Below, in pieces: positions 43,030 through 55,317 of a DNA stretch of 64,000 nt. The stretch is from Lineus longissimus (Eukaryota; Nemertea; Pilidiophora; Heteronemertea; Lineidae): assembly GCF_910592395.1 (NCBI RefSeq), contig NC_088324.1:6352953-6416952 (forward strand), read 5' to 3'. The notes beneath the pieces are model-generated. The model was not told the DNA's origin. It worked only from the letters and a program-made list of their open reading frames with translations, and did not search any database. Position 1 is the stretch's first letter, and every line of letters starts with the position of its first letter. The translations under genes were made by a program, and so were the position numbers.

Positions 43030-46000
43030 GTAAGATAGAGACCACGATATAAGGGCATTGTTGTTCCCAACAAGTTAGTCAGTGATTTGGCTTTAACTTA
43101 CGAACATAACCTAAGGTCAAAGTACACGCTATATTCGTGACGTAACATGTTTGAATAACTGGCCTCGGCCTAGAAAACCGATGATGGGCCAGACGAACAT
43201 GTGTTAATGCTGAAAGATGAAATGCTTGTGACCACGTACGGGGGGGGGGGGGGGCTGTTCTTAATTAAAGTCATTATAGTTTAAGTATTCGCTGCAAGAA
43301 ACTGTCGTTTATGGGTTCTAGTACTTGATTCACAAACGTTTATTAGAAATATTACAAATACTAATGTTATTATAATATGATTGTTAGCTCTTCTGGATTA
43401 CAAGCTTGATGGATCTGATCCGGATATACGGTTTGTATATCACAGTACATATACAGTAAGTAGTTTGAATTTTATCGGTATTTTCGCAAGTTAGGCCAAA
43501 CCTTATTAAAGAGTGCGTAATGGGTACAAGAGGGGTGTTCAAAGCACACACTACCGCAAGGAAGATTATGACACAATCAGGACAGATTGTCCTGTCATAC
43601 GATAATGTTTAATTCATGTCATTTGAAAATGACATGAGTAAGCCAGAGTTTGAAGAAAGCATTGATTCATTCTGATTTGAATGATCACTTAACTTTGAAT
43701 GGGCCTAGATCAGTAGATGACTGACCAACACTAAAGCTGACCTGTCCGAAATTACACTTTATTTCCAATCATGAAAAATTCAGTACATTCGGTTTTTAAA
43801 AATGTCCTTTTCTAAATCAATTCTTATTACTTTTAAGGTACATTCAGATTTCTGACCATGGGAACAGTTGAATTATAAGGCATCACCTGGACCATTATTC
43901 TCAAGGTCATCAAAATCAATCTCACTGTTCTCAGCATCTTCATTTGCATCTTCGAGAAGGTCATTAGCAATATTTCTGTACTCCCCGTTTTCATTGGGGA
44001 CGAGTCCGGCTACCTGAAAGGCACGTGCTGTGGATTCAGGAGGGACGTCATCCGAAGCTCGACTATGTAGAACAGATGCAAGGGGTATTCTGGGACAGGT
44101 GCCATCGGCTGCAGTATTTGCATGCTTCCAGTCTTTCCAGCGGCGCTGACGTGAGCTTTAAATGCCCTCTTAATGGTCAAGTCCAAAGGTTGACTCATAG
44201 ATGTGCACCGCGCGCGAATGTTATCAAGGAGCACACCAGCTCCTAAAATAGGGGCACAGAATTCATCAGCCAAGTGAGGTCTAAACTGATCTAAGAGTAA
44301 AAGCCTTGTATTTGGTTCAAATTCACCAATGAATGGAGAAAAGACTTCATCAAGCCAATGTTGGAGTGTGTCATGATTCTCCCACTCTGACCGTGATGAA
44401 GTGACACGGACATTTTCAGGAATGTTTCTAAGTCCACGAATTTCTCGGATGAAGCCTGGTTCTCTGAACACAATATGGGCTGGCATTTTTTCCCCATTAG
44501 ATCGAATTGTCAACCCAACGGTACATCCTAATTTAGAATTGCCCCTTGAAGTTTTAACGTCAACATCCCTCTATCCCGGAGTAGCTGCCGTATACATGGG
44601 CAGAAAGTCAGACTGACAAAAGGTTTCATTCATATTGTAAATTGTATGTTGTCACACTGTGTCCCTGTCGTTTCCTTGAAATCGGCGGTATTGCTCATTA
44701 GCGTCAGTTGGAATCGAAGTCGTGTTTCTTGTATTGCGACGAAATACAATACGTTTCCGTATCAAGAAATCGCTGATCCATCCTGGAGAGCACTGAAAGA
44801 TGGACCGCTCCGGCCGGTTCAAAGGTAGTTGTCTCTATCATCACCTGGAAGCTCATCCCACCAGCGGTGAAATTCCAGCTCGGCAGCATGGACCAGATCA
44901 CCTCTGGAGACGGTGAGGGCAAGACGAGAAATTCGAGAAATCGGTTGTGAACCTGCTCCTCCACTTGTGGCCACCATCCGTCGTGGTCGCTTCTGACCCT
45001 GCTACTTGGAGCATTGTTCTCGGCCTGCTCCATTAACGTTTCCCGATTTGCTATCCATCTTCGCAATGACGTAACTGCCAACCTGAAGCGTCTGGCATAC
45101 TCTGCCACATTAAGCAGCCAACCATGTTCAATCGCATGTTCGCAATCGAGGACGTGGCGCAATGGTGCAGTTACACTATAGCTAATGTGACGTCTTGGTA
45201 GTCTAGAACTAGCAACTTCATCATCCTCATCAGTGTCCATACCAATGGCAGTTGAGAGTATGAACACAAGATACAACAGATTTTTTCGAATTTTCGCATT
45301 GGGCAATATCTCCAGCTGGAGAAGGTCTGTCTCTCCACCTGGAAAAGGTCTGTCCTGAAGCTTAAGGCCTACATGTACCATAATCCTACCTGTACCTATT
45401 ACATCACGGCAATAATGGAGTCAAACAGACCACTCTCATGGGGACATCAAGCCTGGCTGAAAATTGATTAGGCCAAGTTGACGCTACTCCCGACCCCAGG
45501 ATCTAATGCTTACCTGATTTCTCCCATTGTGGGCCTCAAATTGGTTTTGGCTGTAAACTAGGCCGAAGACCGATAAAATGGTAATAGGCAGGTTTCGCAC
45601 CGTTACGAACTACGAAAACCGAGCACGAAAATCGAAAGAAGACGTAGAAATATTCTCAGAGGGGAGCAAAATCTAAAGTCTTCTCCTGCTTGTTGGCTGG
45701 GGAAGCCTAATGTAACGAAGAATTAGAAATAGTTTTATTATAATAGTGGATGAAAATCAATAGTCTTCACCAGCCAACAAGCTTAATTAAAAACATCACC
45801 TTACAACCGGAAAGCAACTATCACTTATATGTTTACCCTCCCGTGACCAGCTCAATTTTTATCTTTTTTATTTCGTAGCCTATCTGGAAATGCGAAGTAC
45901 GTGGAGTCTCTAGCTTTTGGGAAAGTGCTTCAGTTTGATGATAAGCACGCATCTGCAACTCTACCTTATATAAATACATTCAAATACAAACAGATTACAA

Positions 46001-48312
46001 TTACCTTTTATATAAGATTCCTTACGAACAAGCTTGCCCAGAATATGTGGGTACGTTTCTATACTGGTGTAGAAAGAATTAGCGTAGGAGATAACCCACA
46101 CAAGGAAGTGGAGATTGGTGTTTGGCACACGAATACCTCAAAACATATCAATGCACGACACTTTTTCCACTTTTCAGTCGGCTATCAATCGATTTTCAGT
46201 CGCAAATGTTGGCAGCATTTTGCTGTTACAATTACCAGGAATATATCTACTCCTAAGACCCATGTCAAACTTTATAGGAACGGGAACCTCTTAAGAATGA
46301 CAAAGTATAAGCGATATAAAAAAACGCATAGGTGGAGAAAGGTTTCATTTTTGGGTAAATTCATTCATATGAATCAAATGTCGAATTTTAGGTTTTACCC
46401 AACTATCGTGACAAAACTTGATATTTTAAGGGGCAAAAAAAGAGGTAGGTTGGTCAACTCGTTAATTATCTGAGCCGGAGGGCTTCACCACGACTTTGAA
46501 AACGAGTTTAATATTTTCATATGATGCACTGGTCCGAATAGGAATTTTAGGATATTATTGTGCTGGGAGACGTAGTTTTCTTGTGAAAACTTGAATTTAT
46601 GTTGACATTAGACGACTGTAATTCACCATCCAATCAGTCGTTAATGGGCATCATCAGATACCTATGCTAATGAAATAAAAAATCAGCATCGGTCGGAATG
46701 GTTCAACCAAATTCTTATGTCAGGAAAACATCAGGACAATGGCAAATATTACTGCAGTTCATCATACGTTATCAGCAAGTTGGTATTTCGAGGACGAAAT
46801 ATACTATTGAAATGTTAGTCTACATATGCAAGTTGTGGCAATATTTTAGATTTTTTAGCATGCGAAATGTCCCCAAACCTCTTCGGCACAAGCAGCTTGT
46901 TTTTAAAGGAATGTGTTTATTTTTCTCCTGTTTCTTAGCAAACAATACTTCTGAATGTTTTTGACGATCTGTAAATTTTGTTTGTACTCTTAGTTATAAA
47001 AAACACGATTTTCGTAAATGTTCCCCCTCAAACCTTCACCTCAATAACAGGGTCACTGAAGGCAGTGAAGGCAGTGTTGCTTTGCCGTGATTTGTTGGGC
47101 AGAAACCTTGCAAACTACGCCTTTTCTTTCCCACTTTTCTAATTGTTCGAAGCTAACTTAGGAAAAGATGACGAATGTACGCACTGCCAGTGTATTTTAA
47201 TGTGTTCAAGCAATTACAAGTTATGTCATCTGCCACCGAGGTTGTTTGGGGCTTCCCCGATTCGCCAAGCAAAAAGGAAACATCTATATCTACAGCAAGA
47301 CGTCACAGCGTAGACCCATGGCTCCATGCAGCGCCTTACTAGTATCGGTCCTCATGGAGAGGATCGACGCATGGAGGGCTGACTCGGTTCAAATCGGAGT
47401 CAACATCGGAATAGCATGATAATTCGAGCAGATTTTGAATTTTTCCTTTTTTTGTGAAATTGGTCGATGGAAACAACTTTATAGAGGTGACTGGGCAGCC
47501 GATAGCTTGGGAATACTGCCCTTCAATTACTAATACCAACGGTCGTCCGAACAAGAATATTTCGGCTCAAATTTAAATATTAGCATCTTGTCTCCTCCAA
47601 TAATGAACTTTGGAATAGCTTTATAGTACAATTTGAGAAATATAGGCATCTGTTCAACGAGATAGCTGCCGAAACATGAGCATTAGTTGCAGTGAACATA
47701 TGCCGAACAGGGTATATCGCAAAAGTTTTCTTAATTCTTGATATTGTGCTGCTCGAGGGGAAATTGCTGAAAACAATGCATATGCCTATTCGTGAATGTT
47801 GCAGTTGTCTTTATGTCTATAAACACCTCGAGAACTTTTTCAAGTAATAAAAGCTTAATTAGCTATCCAGATCAGAGTCCAATATATTTACAGTAATATA
47901 GTTATATGTCTACAGAAAGAGAAGTTCCTTATATGTAAATTGTCGATCAGACGAATACTAAGCTAGCTATGTGCCAAAGTATAAACCAGGCACAAGACCA
48001 ATGATACTGGATCAAGGAAGTTTTGTTAATGCTTTCGACTCTTCCGTAGCATTCTTGTTCACCAAACAAGGAACAGTGCACGAAACTTTACAAGAATTAG
48101 TAGTTGTGGACCATATTCGATCTAAGCTTGATTGTACCGGAGAATGCTTGAGACAATTCATGACCAGTGAGGCAGAAAAGTGTCTCGGAATCCTTTACGA
48201 AGTCAGAAGGACCAGTTGTGCGGTTTACAAAGTATTTGTGTCGATCTCATCTTTAAATAATTATGGAGCGACGACAACCAGATATCAACGACAGAAATTT
48301 GCATGTACCTAA
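42855..48312 (+). CDS. Gene 6: laminin-G/PAN-like secreted protein
   Basis: Exons: C6 42855-43029 (inner Met 42930), D6 43388-43455, A6 45879-46444, B6 48050-48312. The pogo-like copy E6 has lost its right end, and with it the ancestral donor region, through a deletion ending at 45579. The upstream half (exon C and transposon start) resembles unit 2. Exon A resembles unit 3, and the A-B intron resembles units 2 and 3. The unit is therefore probably a recombinant. PAN cysteines are intact, with DCTGEC for DCTREC and LGILYEV for LGFLYEV. Confidence 0.58.
43454..45579 (-). mobile_element. Pogo-like transposon copy E6, right end deleted
   Basis: The left end is intact at 43454. On the right, CGATAAAAT is joined directly to GGTAATAGGC, skipping the terminal CTTACTG and about 45 bases of flank; the AAT shared by both sides suggests a micro-homology deletion. 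Confidence 0.86.
43873..45306 (-). pseudogene. Pogo-like transposase remnant (E6)
   Basis: Contains the cleanest NMNET motif of the E family. The start codon of MPNAKIRK has become Ile/Leu (LPNAKIRK), the common one-base deletion is present, and an extra base is lost near 44823. Confidence 0.82.
45879..46444 (+). CDS. Exon A6, laminin-G/ConA-like domain
   Basis: 566 bp, open. Local changes: ESLAFGKVLQFDD, YTGVERI, HTNTSKH, QSIFSRK, STPKTHVK. Donor AGAG/GTAGGT. Confidence 0.75.
48050..48312 (+). CDS. Exon B6, PAN/Apple-like module with stop
   Basis: 263 bp after CTTCCGTAG; all four cysteines kept; RYQRQKFACT end shared with B2. Confidence 0.68.
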
Positions 48313-49390
48313 AGTAATAGAGCTCACTATCTAAGGAACAAAGCAAGATATTACATTTTCATTGAAACAAGTTGTTGTAAATCATCTGACCCATCTTCTC
48401 TGAAAATTGAATGACGATAGCACTGATAATAAGAGAGTTGCGAGCTAACGACTGAGATAAACAAAAGACAAGGTAACTCATCAATGTGGTACAAATTAGT
48501 TACGTGACTGAAAAATCTAACCCACTTGTACAACTTCACATATTACCTATTATCCCTGAAAGTAAAAGCTCTCCGCCATGCAGGGTGAATCCCCTCTACA
48601 GGTAACTATGCAGCGACGTCAAGCCGATATCAACTACAGGAATTTTGAAAATTAAATCACAGCGAGTGGAGCTGCAAAAATGATAATATGCTCCTTGGAT
48701 GTCTGTACGGAAAGTTCATGTGGAAAGGGAAAAGGGAAATGGGAAAATCGCAATGCTGAAAGTATAAATCGCTTGAAATCTGCGTTTTTTTTTGGTTGAT
48801 GCGTTTGATAACAAGTTAGACCTGTAAGAAAGGCAAACTAATGAAGAAAAACGCCGACTCATATAACGCACGAGACGATAATAATGACGCAATTAGTCAC
48901 AAACAGCTCAATATTGATGACTCATCGAAAGTCTTGAAAAATCTATATCGTAAATGATGACTTGGATATTTGTACAAATTTTGACTTTCGCTCTTATAAA
49001 TTAATGATATGTACCACACACACACGAACAACGAGAGCATTGCTGTAAATACAATTGAAAGTTATTCCAAATTGTGATCATTGAAATTACAGGTGATAAA
49101 GATTGATACCTTTTTTATTGGCCACCCGATATATCCTTTCAAACTCAATCTACTTTCCACTCAAGCAAAAAATGATTTATTAATAACAAAGACACAAGAA
49201 ACATTTTGTTTCTCATAGCGAGAACTCGATCAATATAATATATAGATATTAAACGTATTGACTTCATATAGTTCATATAATGTAATATTACAACGGCGAA
49301 TTCAAAGCAAAACTGGACATCCCATCGCTATTTTCCAAATGGTTCAAGGCACTAGGTCGTATTCGACTTGGTACAAGAGTAAGACTGATT

Positions 49391-49984
49391 ATGACAGCTG
49401 ATCGGAATCATGGCATAGATACCAAAAACGTGCGGTTGATTGACTTCAACTTTTGTTGGTGTTTGATGGTGGCATCAGTGATGATTTCGTTGTCATACTT
49501 TATGTGCACTTGTGCACTTATAACACTTAATATAGGAGGTGTGACTGCTGGCTCTCCCCCAAAAGGTAAGATAGAGGCCACGATATAAGGGCATTGTTGT
49601 TCCCAACAAGTTAGTCAGTGATTTAGCTTTAACTTACGAACATAACGTGAAGTCAAAGTACACGCTATATTCGTGACCTAACATGTTTGAACAACTGGCC
49701 TCGGCCTAGAACACCGATGATGGGCCAGACGAGCATGTGTTTATGAGAGATGAAATGCTTGTGACCACGTACGGGGGGGGGGCTGTTCTCAATTAAAGTC
49801 TCTATAGTTTAAGTATTCGCTGCAAGAAACTGTCGTTTATGGGTTCTAGTACTTTTTTTCACAAACGCTTATTAGAAATATTACAAATACTAATGTTATT
49901 ATGATATGATTGTTAGCTCTTCTGGATTACAAGCTTGATGGATCTGATCCGGATATACGGTTTGTATATCACAGTACATATACA
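49391..49984 (+). pseudogene. Gene 7: exons C and D only, 3' part lost
   Basis: C7 49391-49565 (inner Met 49466; donor AAAAG/GTAAGA) and D7 49917-49984 are as in other units. The transposon copy that follows is truncated at about 50944 and joined to a partial exon C, so no exon A or B belongs to this copy. Transcription from its promoter region could still occur, but the LamG and PAN parts are missing. Confidence 0.7.
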
Positions 49985-50944
49985 GTAAGTAGATTGAATT
50001 TTATCGGTCTTTTCGCAAGTTAGGCCAAACCTTATCAAAGTGTGCGTAATGGGTACAAGAGGGTGTTCAAAGCACACACTACCGCAAGGTATATTATGAC
50101 ACGATCAGGACAGATTGTCCTGTCATAGGATAATGTTCAATTCATGCCATTTGAAAAAGACATGAGTAAGCCAAAGTTTGAAGAAAGCATTGATGCATTC
50201 TGATTTGAATGATCACTTAACTTTGAATGGGCCTGGATCAGTAGATGACTGACCAACACTAAAGCTGACCTGTCCGAAATTACATGTTATTTCCAATCAT
50301 GAAAAATTCAGTACATTCGGTTTTTGAAAATCTCCTTTTCTAAAACAAGTCTCATTACCTTTAAGGTACATTCAGATTTCTGACCATGGGAACAGTGGAA
50401 ATACAAGGCATCACCTGGGTCATTATTCTCAAGGTCATCAAAATCAATCTCATTGTCCTCAGCATCTTCATCTGCATCTTCGAGAAGGTCATTAGCAATA
50501 TTTGTGTACTCCCCGTTTTCATTCGGGACGAGTCCGGCTACCTGAAAGGCACGTGCTGTGGATTCAGGAGGGACGTCATCCCAGGCTCGGCTATGTAGAA
50601 CAGATGCAAGGTGTATTCTGGGACTGGTGCCATCGGCTGCAGTATTTGCATGCTTCCAGTCTTTCCAGCGGCGCTGACATGAGCTTTAAATGCCCTCATA
50701 ATGGTCATGTCCAAAGGTTGACTCATAGATGTGCACCGAGCGGGAATGTTATCAAGGAGTACACCAGCTTCTACAATAGGAGCACAGAATTCATCAGCCA
50801 AGTGAGGTCTAAACTGATCTAAGAGTAAAAGCCTTGTATTTTGTTCAAATTCACCAATGAATGGAAAAAAGACTTCATCAAGCCAATGTTGGAGTGTGTC
50901 ATGATTCTGCAACCCTGACCGTGATGAAGTGACACGGACATTTT
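49983..50944 (-). mobile_element. Pogo-like transposon copy E7, truncated
   Basis: Left end CAGTAAG at 49983. Homology stops inside the transposase at CGGACATTTT (50944), where the sequence jumps to an exon C fragment. The transposase C-terminal half (about 50400-50944, minus) includes LLLLDQFRPH and QPLDMTIMRAF. Confidence 0.85.
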
Positions 50945-50951
50945 TCGATGA

Positions 50952-51038
50952 TTTCGATGATTTCGTGGTCATACTTTATTTGCATATGTGCGCTTACAAC
51001 ACGTATAGGAGATGTGACTGCTGGCTCTCCCCTGAAAG
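50952..51038 (+). pseudogene. Exon C fragment of a lost gene copy
   Basis: Begins in mid-exon (ATTTCGTGGTCATACTTTAT) and runs to a CTGAAAG/GTAAAA donor. The signal-peptide start is missing. The following intron (CGAAAGCTGAGGGTTGGTG) matches that of gene 8, not the main family, so this is a second member of the divergent subfamily. Confidence 0.7.
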
Positions 51039-51839
51039 GTAAAACAGAGACCACGCGAAAGCTGAGGGTTGGTGAGGTGTCCTCATATTGTTCTATTGTT
51101 AATCGGACACAAAGGATTATGGAGCCATGTGTACCATTACGATGTAAGGGCATGTTTTTCCATTAAGTTAGTCTGTGGCTAACTTACGGACATAACGCAA
51201 ACTCAAAGTTCACGCTATCTTCGTTACGTGACATCGGCTAAGAACACCGATGATGGGGCATACGAACATGTGTTAATGCGTAGAAATGAAATGCTTCATT
51301 AAAACACGTTGAGTGCCAGCTACAGATTTAGTAGTATTTGTAAGTTCCTTCCGGTGGCCGCCTACGAGTTCATTCGTAGTATCATGCCTCTACTCTACAA
51401 TCATTAATTTCCCCCAAAGACACATTTTAAAGGTATTCATGCCCAGTTGCCAAGTACTAAGTGTATGGACAATCATAATTACAAATCGCATCTCATGAAT
51501 ACAGATTACTTCAATTAAAAAATCAAGTTACATACTGTCACCAGGAAGTCAAGTTGCAAGTTGTCGCCAAGAAGCATGTATGTTCCTGAAAAGTTCTATA
51601 TCTTCCTGAAACGTTCTATCCTGATGAAATTTGGAGGAGAACCATTTTCATAACATCGGTTTCAACAAAATGAGTCAATAAATGCACATTCTCGTGCAGT
51701 TTTACATCGTGTCACAAAAACATGTTAGGTACTCCGGTTCATCCACATTTTGAAAATACAGTACAATTGGAACATGAAACATCTAAAACACTTCCAAATC
51801 TACTACTTCGGTGTCTACTATCTCTTCTATTCTACCCAA

Positions 51840-54323
51840 TTATGCCAGTCCAATTGTGTGATAGTGCCTGAAACAAACATCACTGCAGAGAGCCAGCTTG
51901 TCTGCACATGTTGGACAGAAGTATCTGGTTTCTTTTCTCACACCCCGTTTAGTGTAAACGCGGAAAGGTTTAGTTGGTCGTTGTTTCTTCTATGATGGTT
52001 GAATGGAATTCAAGTAATGGAAGTTTTTCGCATCTGCCACTGGTTCAGGTTGCCTCTGTATGCGTTCCACAACTTCAAGCCCAAGTAAGTGCTTTATGAC
52101 GGTTTCGCGAAACTTGAGTTGTCGCATTGTGCTTCCAGTTTCAGCCTTGTACAACATGGTCATTCGAAATACAAATCTCAACCAAGTGAAGAGCCATCTT
52201 CTTATACCATCTTATAGTTTTGCGTAGTGCTGAGTAAATACGACAGCATTTGATCAGATCGATCGATACCGGACATACCAAGATTGCGAACGCGCACAAT
52301 ATTGGGTGTTTGCGATGCCTTGTTATTCCGGTTGCGGACCTCCACCATCTCATCGCGGTGCACATTGCTTATTGTCAACATTTCCCGTTTATCCTTCCAC
52401 TTGCAAAAAACGACGGACTCAGACCGTGCCCATGTCATTTCACCTTTCCTCAGCGTTTTGTTGGTCACATCCTGAGGGTTCTCCTTCCGATCACTACGGA
52501 GGGTTCCACTGCTGTACGTCGAACGAGTGGCTAGTTTCTTAGCGAGGGACACTGAATTGTAAAAATTGCCAGTGAAGACAGTGTGGACTTTGTCTGAGAA
52601 GTCATCACCAAGAAGATACAGGACTATTGCTCCAGTTTGACCAAGATTGTGGGGATCTGGGTGCCCTTCTCCAGTGTAAAGACTAAGTCTGAGTGCAATC
52701 CCGTCGGACTCGCAGAGCTCGTACAGCTTCATCCCGTATTTGTGCTTTTTGTTCTTGATGTATACTGTCTGGATAATAACCTTTCCCGCAAAAGAACCAT
52801 AGATTCAGCGATACTTAGATCCCTCCCAGCAGGATAGTAGATTTCATCCATCACCGTGTTCATATGGTTAGAAAAGGGGAGGATCCTTTACTGGCGATCA
52901 TTGTGTTTTGACCGACTACGTTATCAGCAAAGTGCCAGAATCATAGAAGCCACTGGGAACGATTCCGACTCATGACTTTGCTGAACATATGGCAATGGTA
53001 GAGGGGGTCCTTACTCCAGTAGATCGCTATAGTTGGTTGTGTGTTAGGACCCATCTGAACAAGAAGGCCGAGAAAGGCCCTCATTTCTGACGCATCTGTG
53101 TCTTTCCACACCGCAAGACGAGAATTCCTACGTAGCGGACCATTTGCAGCAATTTGAGCAGCTGCGTATCTATTAGTCTCACTAACCATAAGATCAATAA
53201 CTTCCTGGGTAGAGAACAGGTCAAAGAAATCAGTTGGCTCATGAAATACCATCAGAAGTTTCAAACCAGGTATTTCTTTGAAAGGATATACAGGTGGATC
53301 TTGATGGGTATTTGTCCACTGATGAACGGTTGGTGCAGCAGCTTGGGCCTATAATGAAATAATGAAATTTTACCCTGGGTAAAACAACTATTTCTCTGAA
53401 TTTCACTGATATACAAGTGTCGTTTTATCTGTCATCGACATACCTGGGATGCCACGATTCGGGGTTGGTGTGCTGCAGGCTGTCGCTGAACTGGAGCTGC
53501 TCTGTGAGCCTTATGAAATAAAAAAATTCTAGCCCGGATAAAACAATTTTATCTCTAAATACACTGATATACCAGATTCATGTTCTCTGCATTGGCATAC
53601 CTGGGATGCAATTTCTTTGGTTGCTTGAGGTTGCTGCTGGATTGAAACAGCTGCTTGATAAGCTTGAGCCTGTATTGAAATGATAAAATTCCAGCCTGGG
53701 TAAAACGACTTGATATCTGAACTATCTGATAAGTTTCGTTTTATCTGCTATTGACATACCTGTCGTTGGGGTAGGCCTCTGCAAACTGCTGATGGTTTGA
53801 ACCTCCTCTACCACGGTCTTTGCCACCACGATTGCGTACACCATGCCCTTGCACAAGAATTAGTGGAGGGGTAACGGTTCTGGCCAGATTTTGTCACCGA
53901 CCCCCTCTTGTGCGTGGATCCCTAGGCATCAGATGCCTCTTCTGATCAGATGCATCGTCTGGTGTAGCGGGGGTCGTCTGTTGCAGCTGGGTGCTCGTAG
54001 CTTGCAACATTACTGGTGTTCATATCAGAAGGATCGTTATCAGGAGGATCAGTATGGATCAGGGATTCGTCTGCACTAGTAACAGATGCAGAATCTACCT
54101 CCATATCAGATTCTTCGTGCATAAACTGATCAGCAACTTGACTTACTGTCAGTGCCAGATGACCACGCCAAAGGAAAATTACAGAAGTACGACGTGGTGG
54201 AACATGGGAGCAGATGACGTAGTAGCACACAGAAAAGGCGGCAATTTCGAATTTACCATTGTTTATTTGAAGATCAGACTGTAGATATTCCCAAGTGCCA
54301 AGGTACAACTCGTTGTCTGGCAA
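51840..54323 (-). pseudogene. piggyBac transposase gene with introns, decayed
   Basis: Read on the minus strand: an acidic Ser/Asp-rich N-terminus (VADQFMHEESDMEVD), an RG-rich patch (about 53830), small Q/A-rich exons, then the transposase core (LKLLMVFHEPTDFFDLF, YWSKDPLYHCHMFSKVMSRNR, KYGMKLYELCESDG, SGTLRSDRKENPQD, MSGIDRSDQML). It ends with the typical cysteine-rich C-terminus (FCPTCADKLALC, CFRHYH) and a stop at 51840. The first catalytic Asp is Ala (SIAESMV) and the second has also changed (TGNFYNS for the usual DNFYTS). Stops and frameshifts lie between 52740 and 52950. Clearly inactive. Confidence 0.85.
53349..53759 (-). repeat. Three tandem intron-exon duplications in the piggyBac gene
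   Basis: Introns 53349-53443, 53510-53600 and 53670-53759 (95, 91 and 90 bp) are related in sequence (all contain AAAAC near CTGGGTAAAAC-like blocks). They separate exons 53444-53509 and 53601-53669. Each intron runs GTATG to AG on the minus strand. The exons are phase 0 and encode AHRAAPVQRQ... and AQAYQAAVSIQQQ..., both ending ASQ, similar to the start AQAAAPTVHQW of the next exon. Confidence 0.72.
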
Positions 54324-54477
54324 TGGCGGGCAACTTCCTTCCAGGTGGCCAGGCTATGAGTCGTATCATGGCCTCCTCGATGGAAGTTCCTTCCAGGAAG
54401 CCAGGCTATGGGTCGTATCATGGCCTCCTGGATGGAAGTTCCCCGCCATTGCCAACCCAAGAGTCGTACCTTGGCAC
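54295..54477. repeat. Foldback repeat inside the piggyBac element
   Basis: Arms GTGCCAAGGTAC and GTACCTTGGCAC with continued pairing for about 45 bases enclose two tandem copies of a block with GTCGTATCATGGCCTCCT. The N-terminal ORF begins inside it. It could be a small inverted-repeat element or a hairpin promoter region. Confidence 0.75.
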
Positions 54478-54837
54478 ATGGGGGAAATGTTCTTCAGTGG
54501 TGGCAACTACGAGAATTATATATTGCTTTATTTGTCATTCAATTAGGTTTAGGAACCTCGTTCCCACCTATTTGGAGTCTCTACGGACTAATGCATGGAC
54601 TGTACTTAAAGTCACACATTGGCACCTGGGCTCAGAAATCAAATATTGGCCTGGCACTCAACGTGTTAATTGGTGTGACCACAGGGGGGACAGGGAAAAG
54701 GGAAAGACTTACCAGTTAACCTTAAAATTTTATTAGAATTAAAGCTATAATAGTTTGCGCATTCACTGCAAGAAACTATCGTTTATGGGTTGTAGTACCA
54801 GTTCCACAATAGCTTATTAGAACAACATGATTGTCAG

Positions 54838-54906
54838 CTCTTCTTGACTACAAGCTTGATGGATCTGATCCTGATATACGGGTTGCATATCACAGCAAGA
54901 TAAAGA
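54838..54906 (+). pseudogene. Exon D fragment of the divergent copy
   Basis: Follows a TTGTCAG acceptor. Compared with D2 most changes are synonymous (CTT GAC for CTG GAT, CCT for CCG), then it diverges. It carries no transposon. At 69 bp to a GTTACT donor it would leave the wrong phase for exon A, and no exon A follows: after 300 bases of D-A intron the sequence jumps to exon C8. Confidence 0.6.
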
Positions 54907-55199
54907 GTTACTGCAGGCTTCAGGCCACACCGGGTCACTTTAGCCCAATAGTAATAGTAGGCATAGCGAAGTTCAACTGAAGGTGATTAAAACATGACAA
55001 ATCACAATGCATATTCTATCACGTGACTCACCACACCGTGCATGTACCAACACGACCTAGTGTGCACCGATGTCAAAGCCTTCGCGTCAAGAGGAGGAGG
55101 CTGTTCGGTTTGACAGGAAAATTAGCACGTCGTCGTATTGTTTGGAAGCCATATACATTTATCAAAATATCATTTCTTGATTTCCATCCCGTGTCATCA

Positions 55200-55317
55200 A
55201 TGGCAAACTTAATTTTCACTATGGTGGCATCAGTGATGATTTCGTTGTCATACTTTATGTGCATATGTGCGCTTATAACACTTATAGGAGGTGTGACTGC
55301 TAGCTCTCCCCCGAAAG
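55200..55317 (+). CDS. Exon C8, signal peptide
   Basis: MVASVMISLSYFMCICALIT followed by LIGGVTA, a good signal peptide. The 300 bases upstream are not the promoter of other units but a copy of the D-A intron (compare 55800-56090). The usual upstream promoter block is missing here. Confidence 0.6.

Larger units (their letters stand above)
51303..54665 (-). mobile_element. piggyBac-type transposon with TTAA target duplication
   Basis: Inverted ends CACGTTGAGTGCCAG lie just inside 51303 (two extra A on the left) and end at 54665. TTAA stands on both sides (51299-51302 and 54666-54669). Removing the element restores GCTTCATTAATTGGTGTGACC, matching GCTTTATTAATTGGTGTAACC in gene 8 at about 55527. 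TTAA specificity is the hallmark of piggyBac. It sits in the C-D intron of the divergent fragment copy. Confidence 0.92.
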
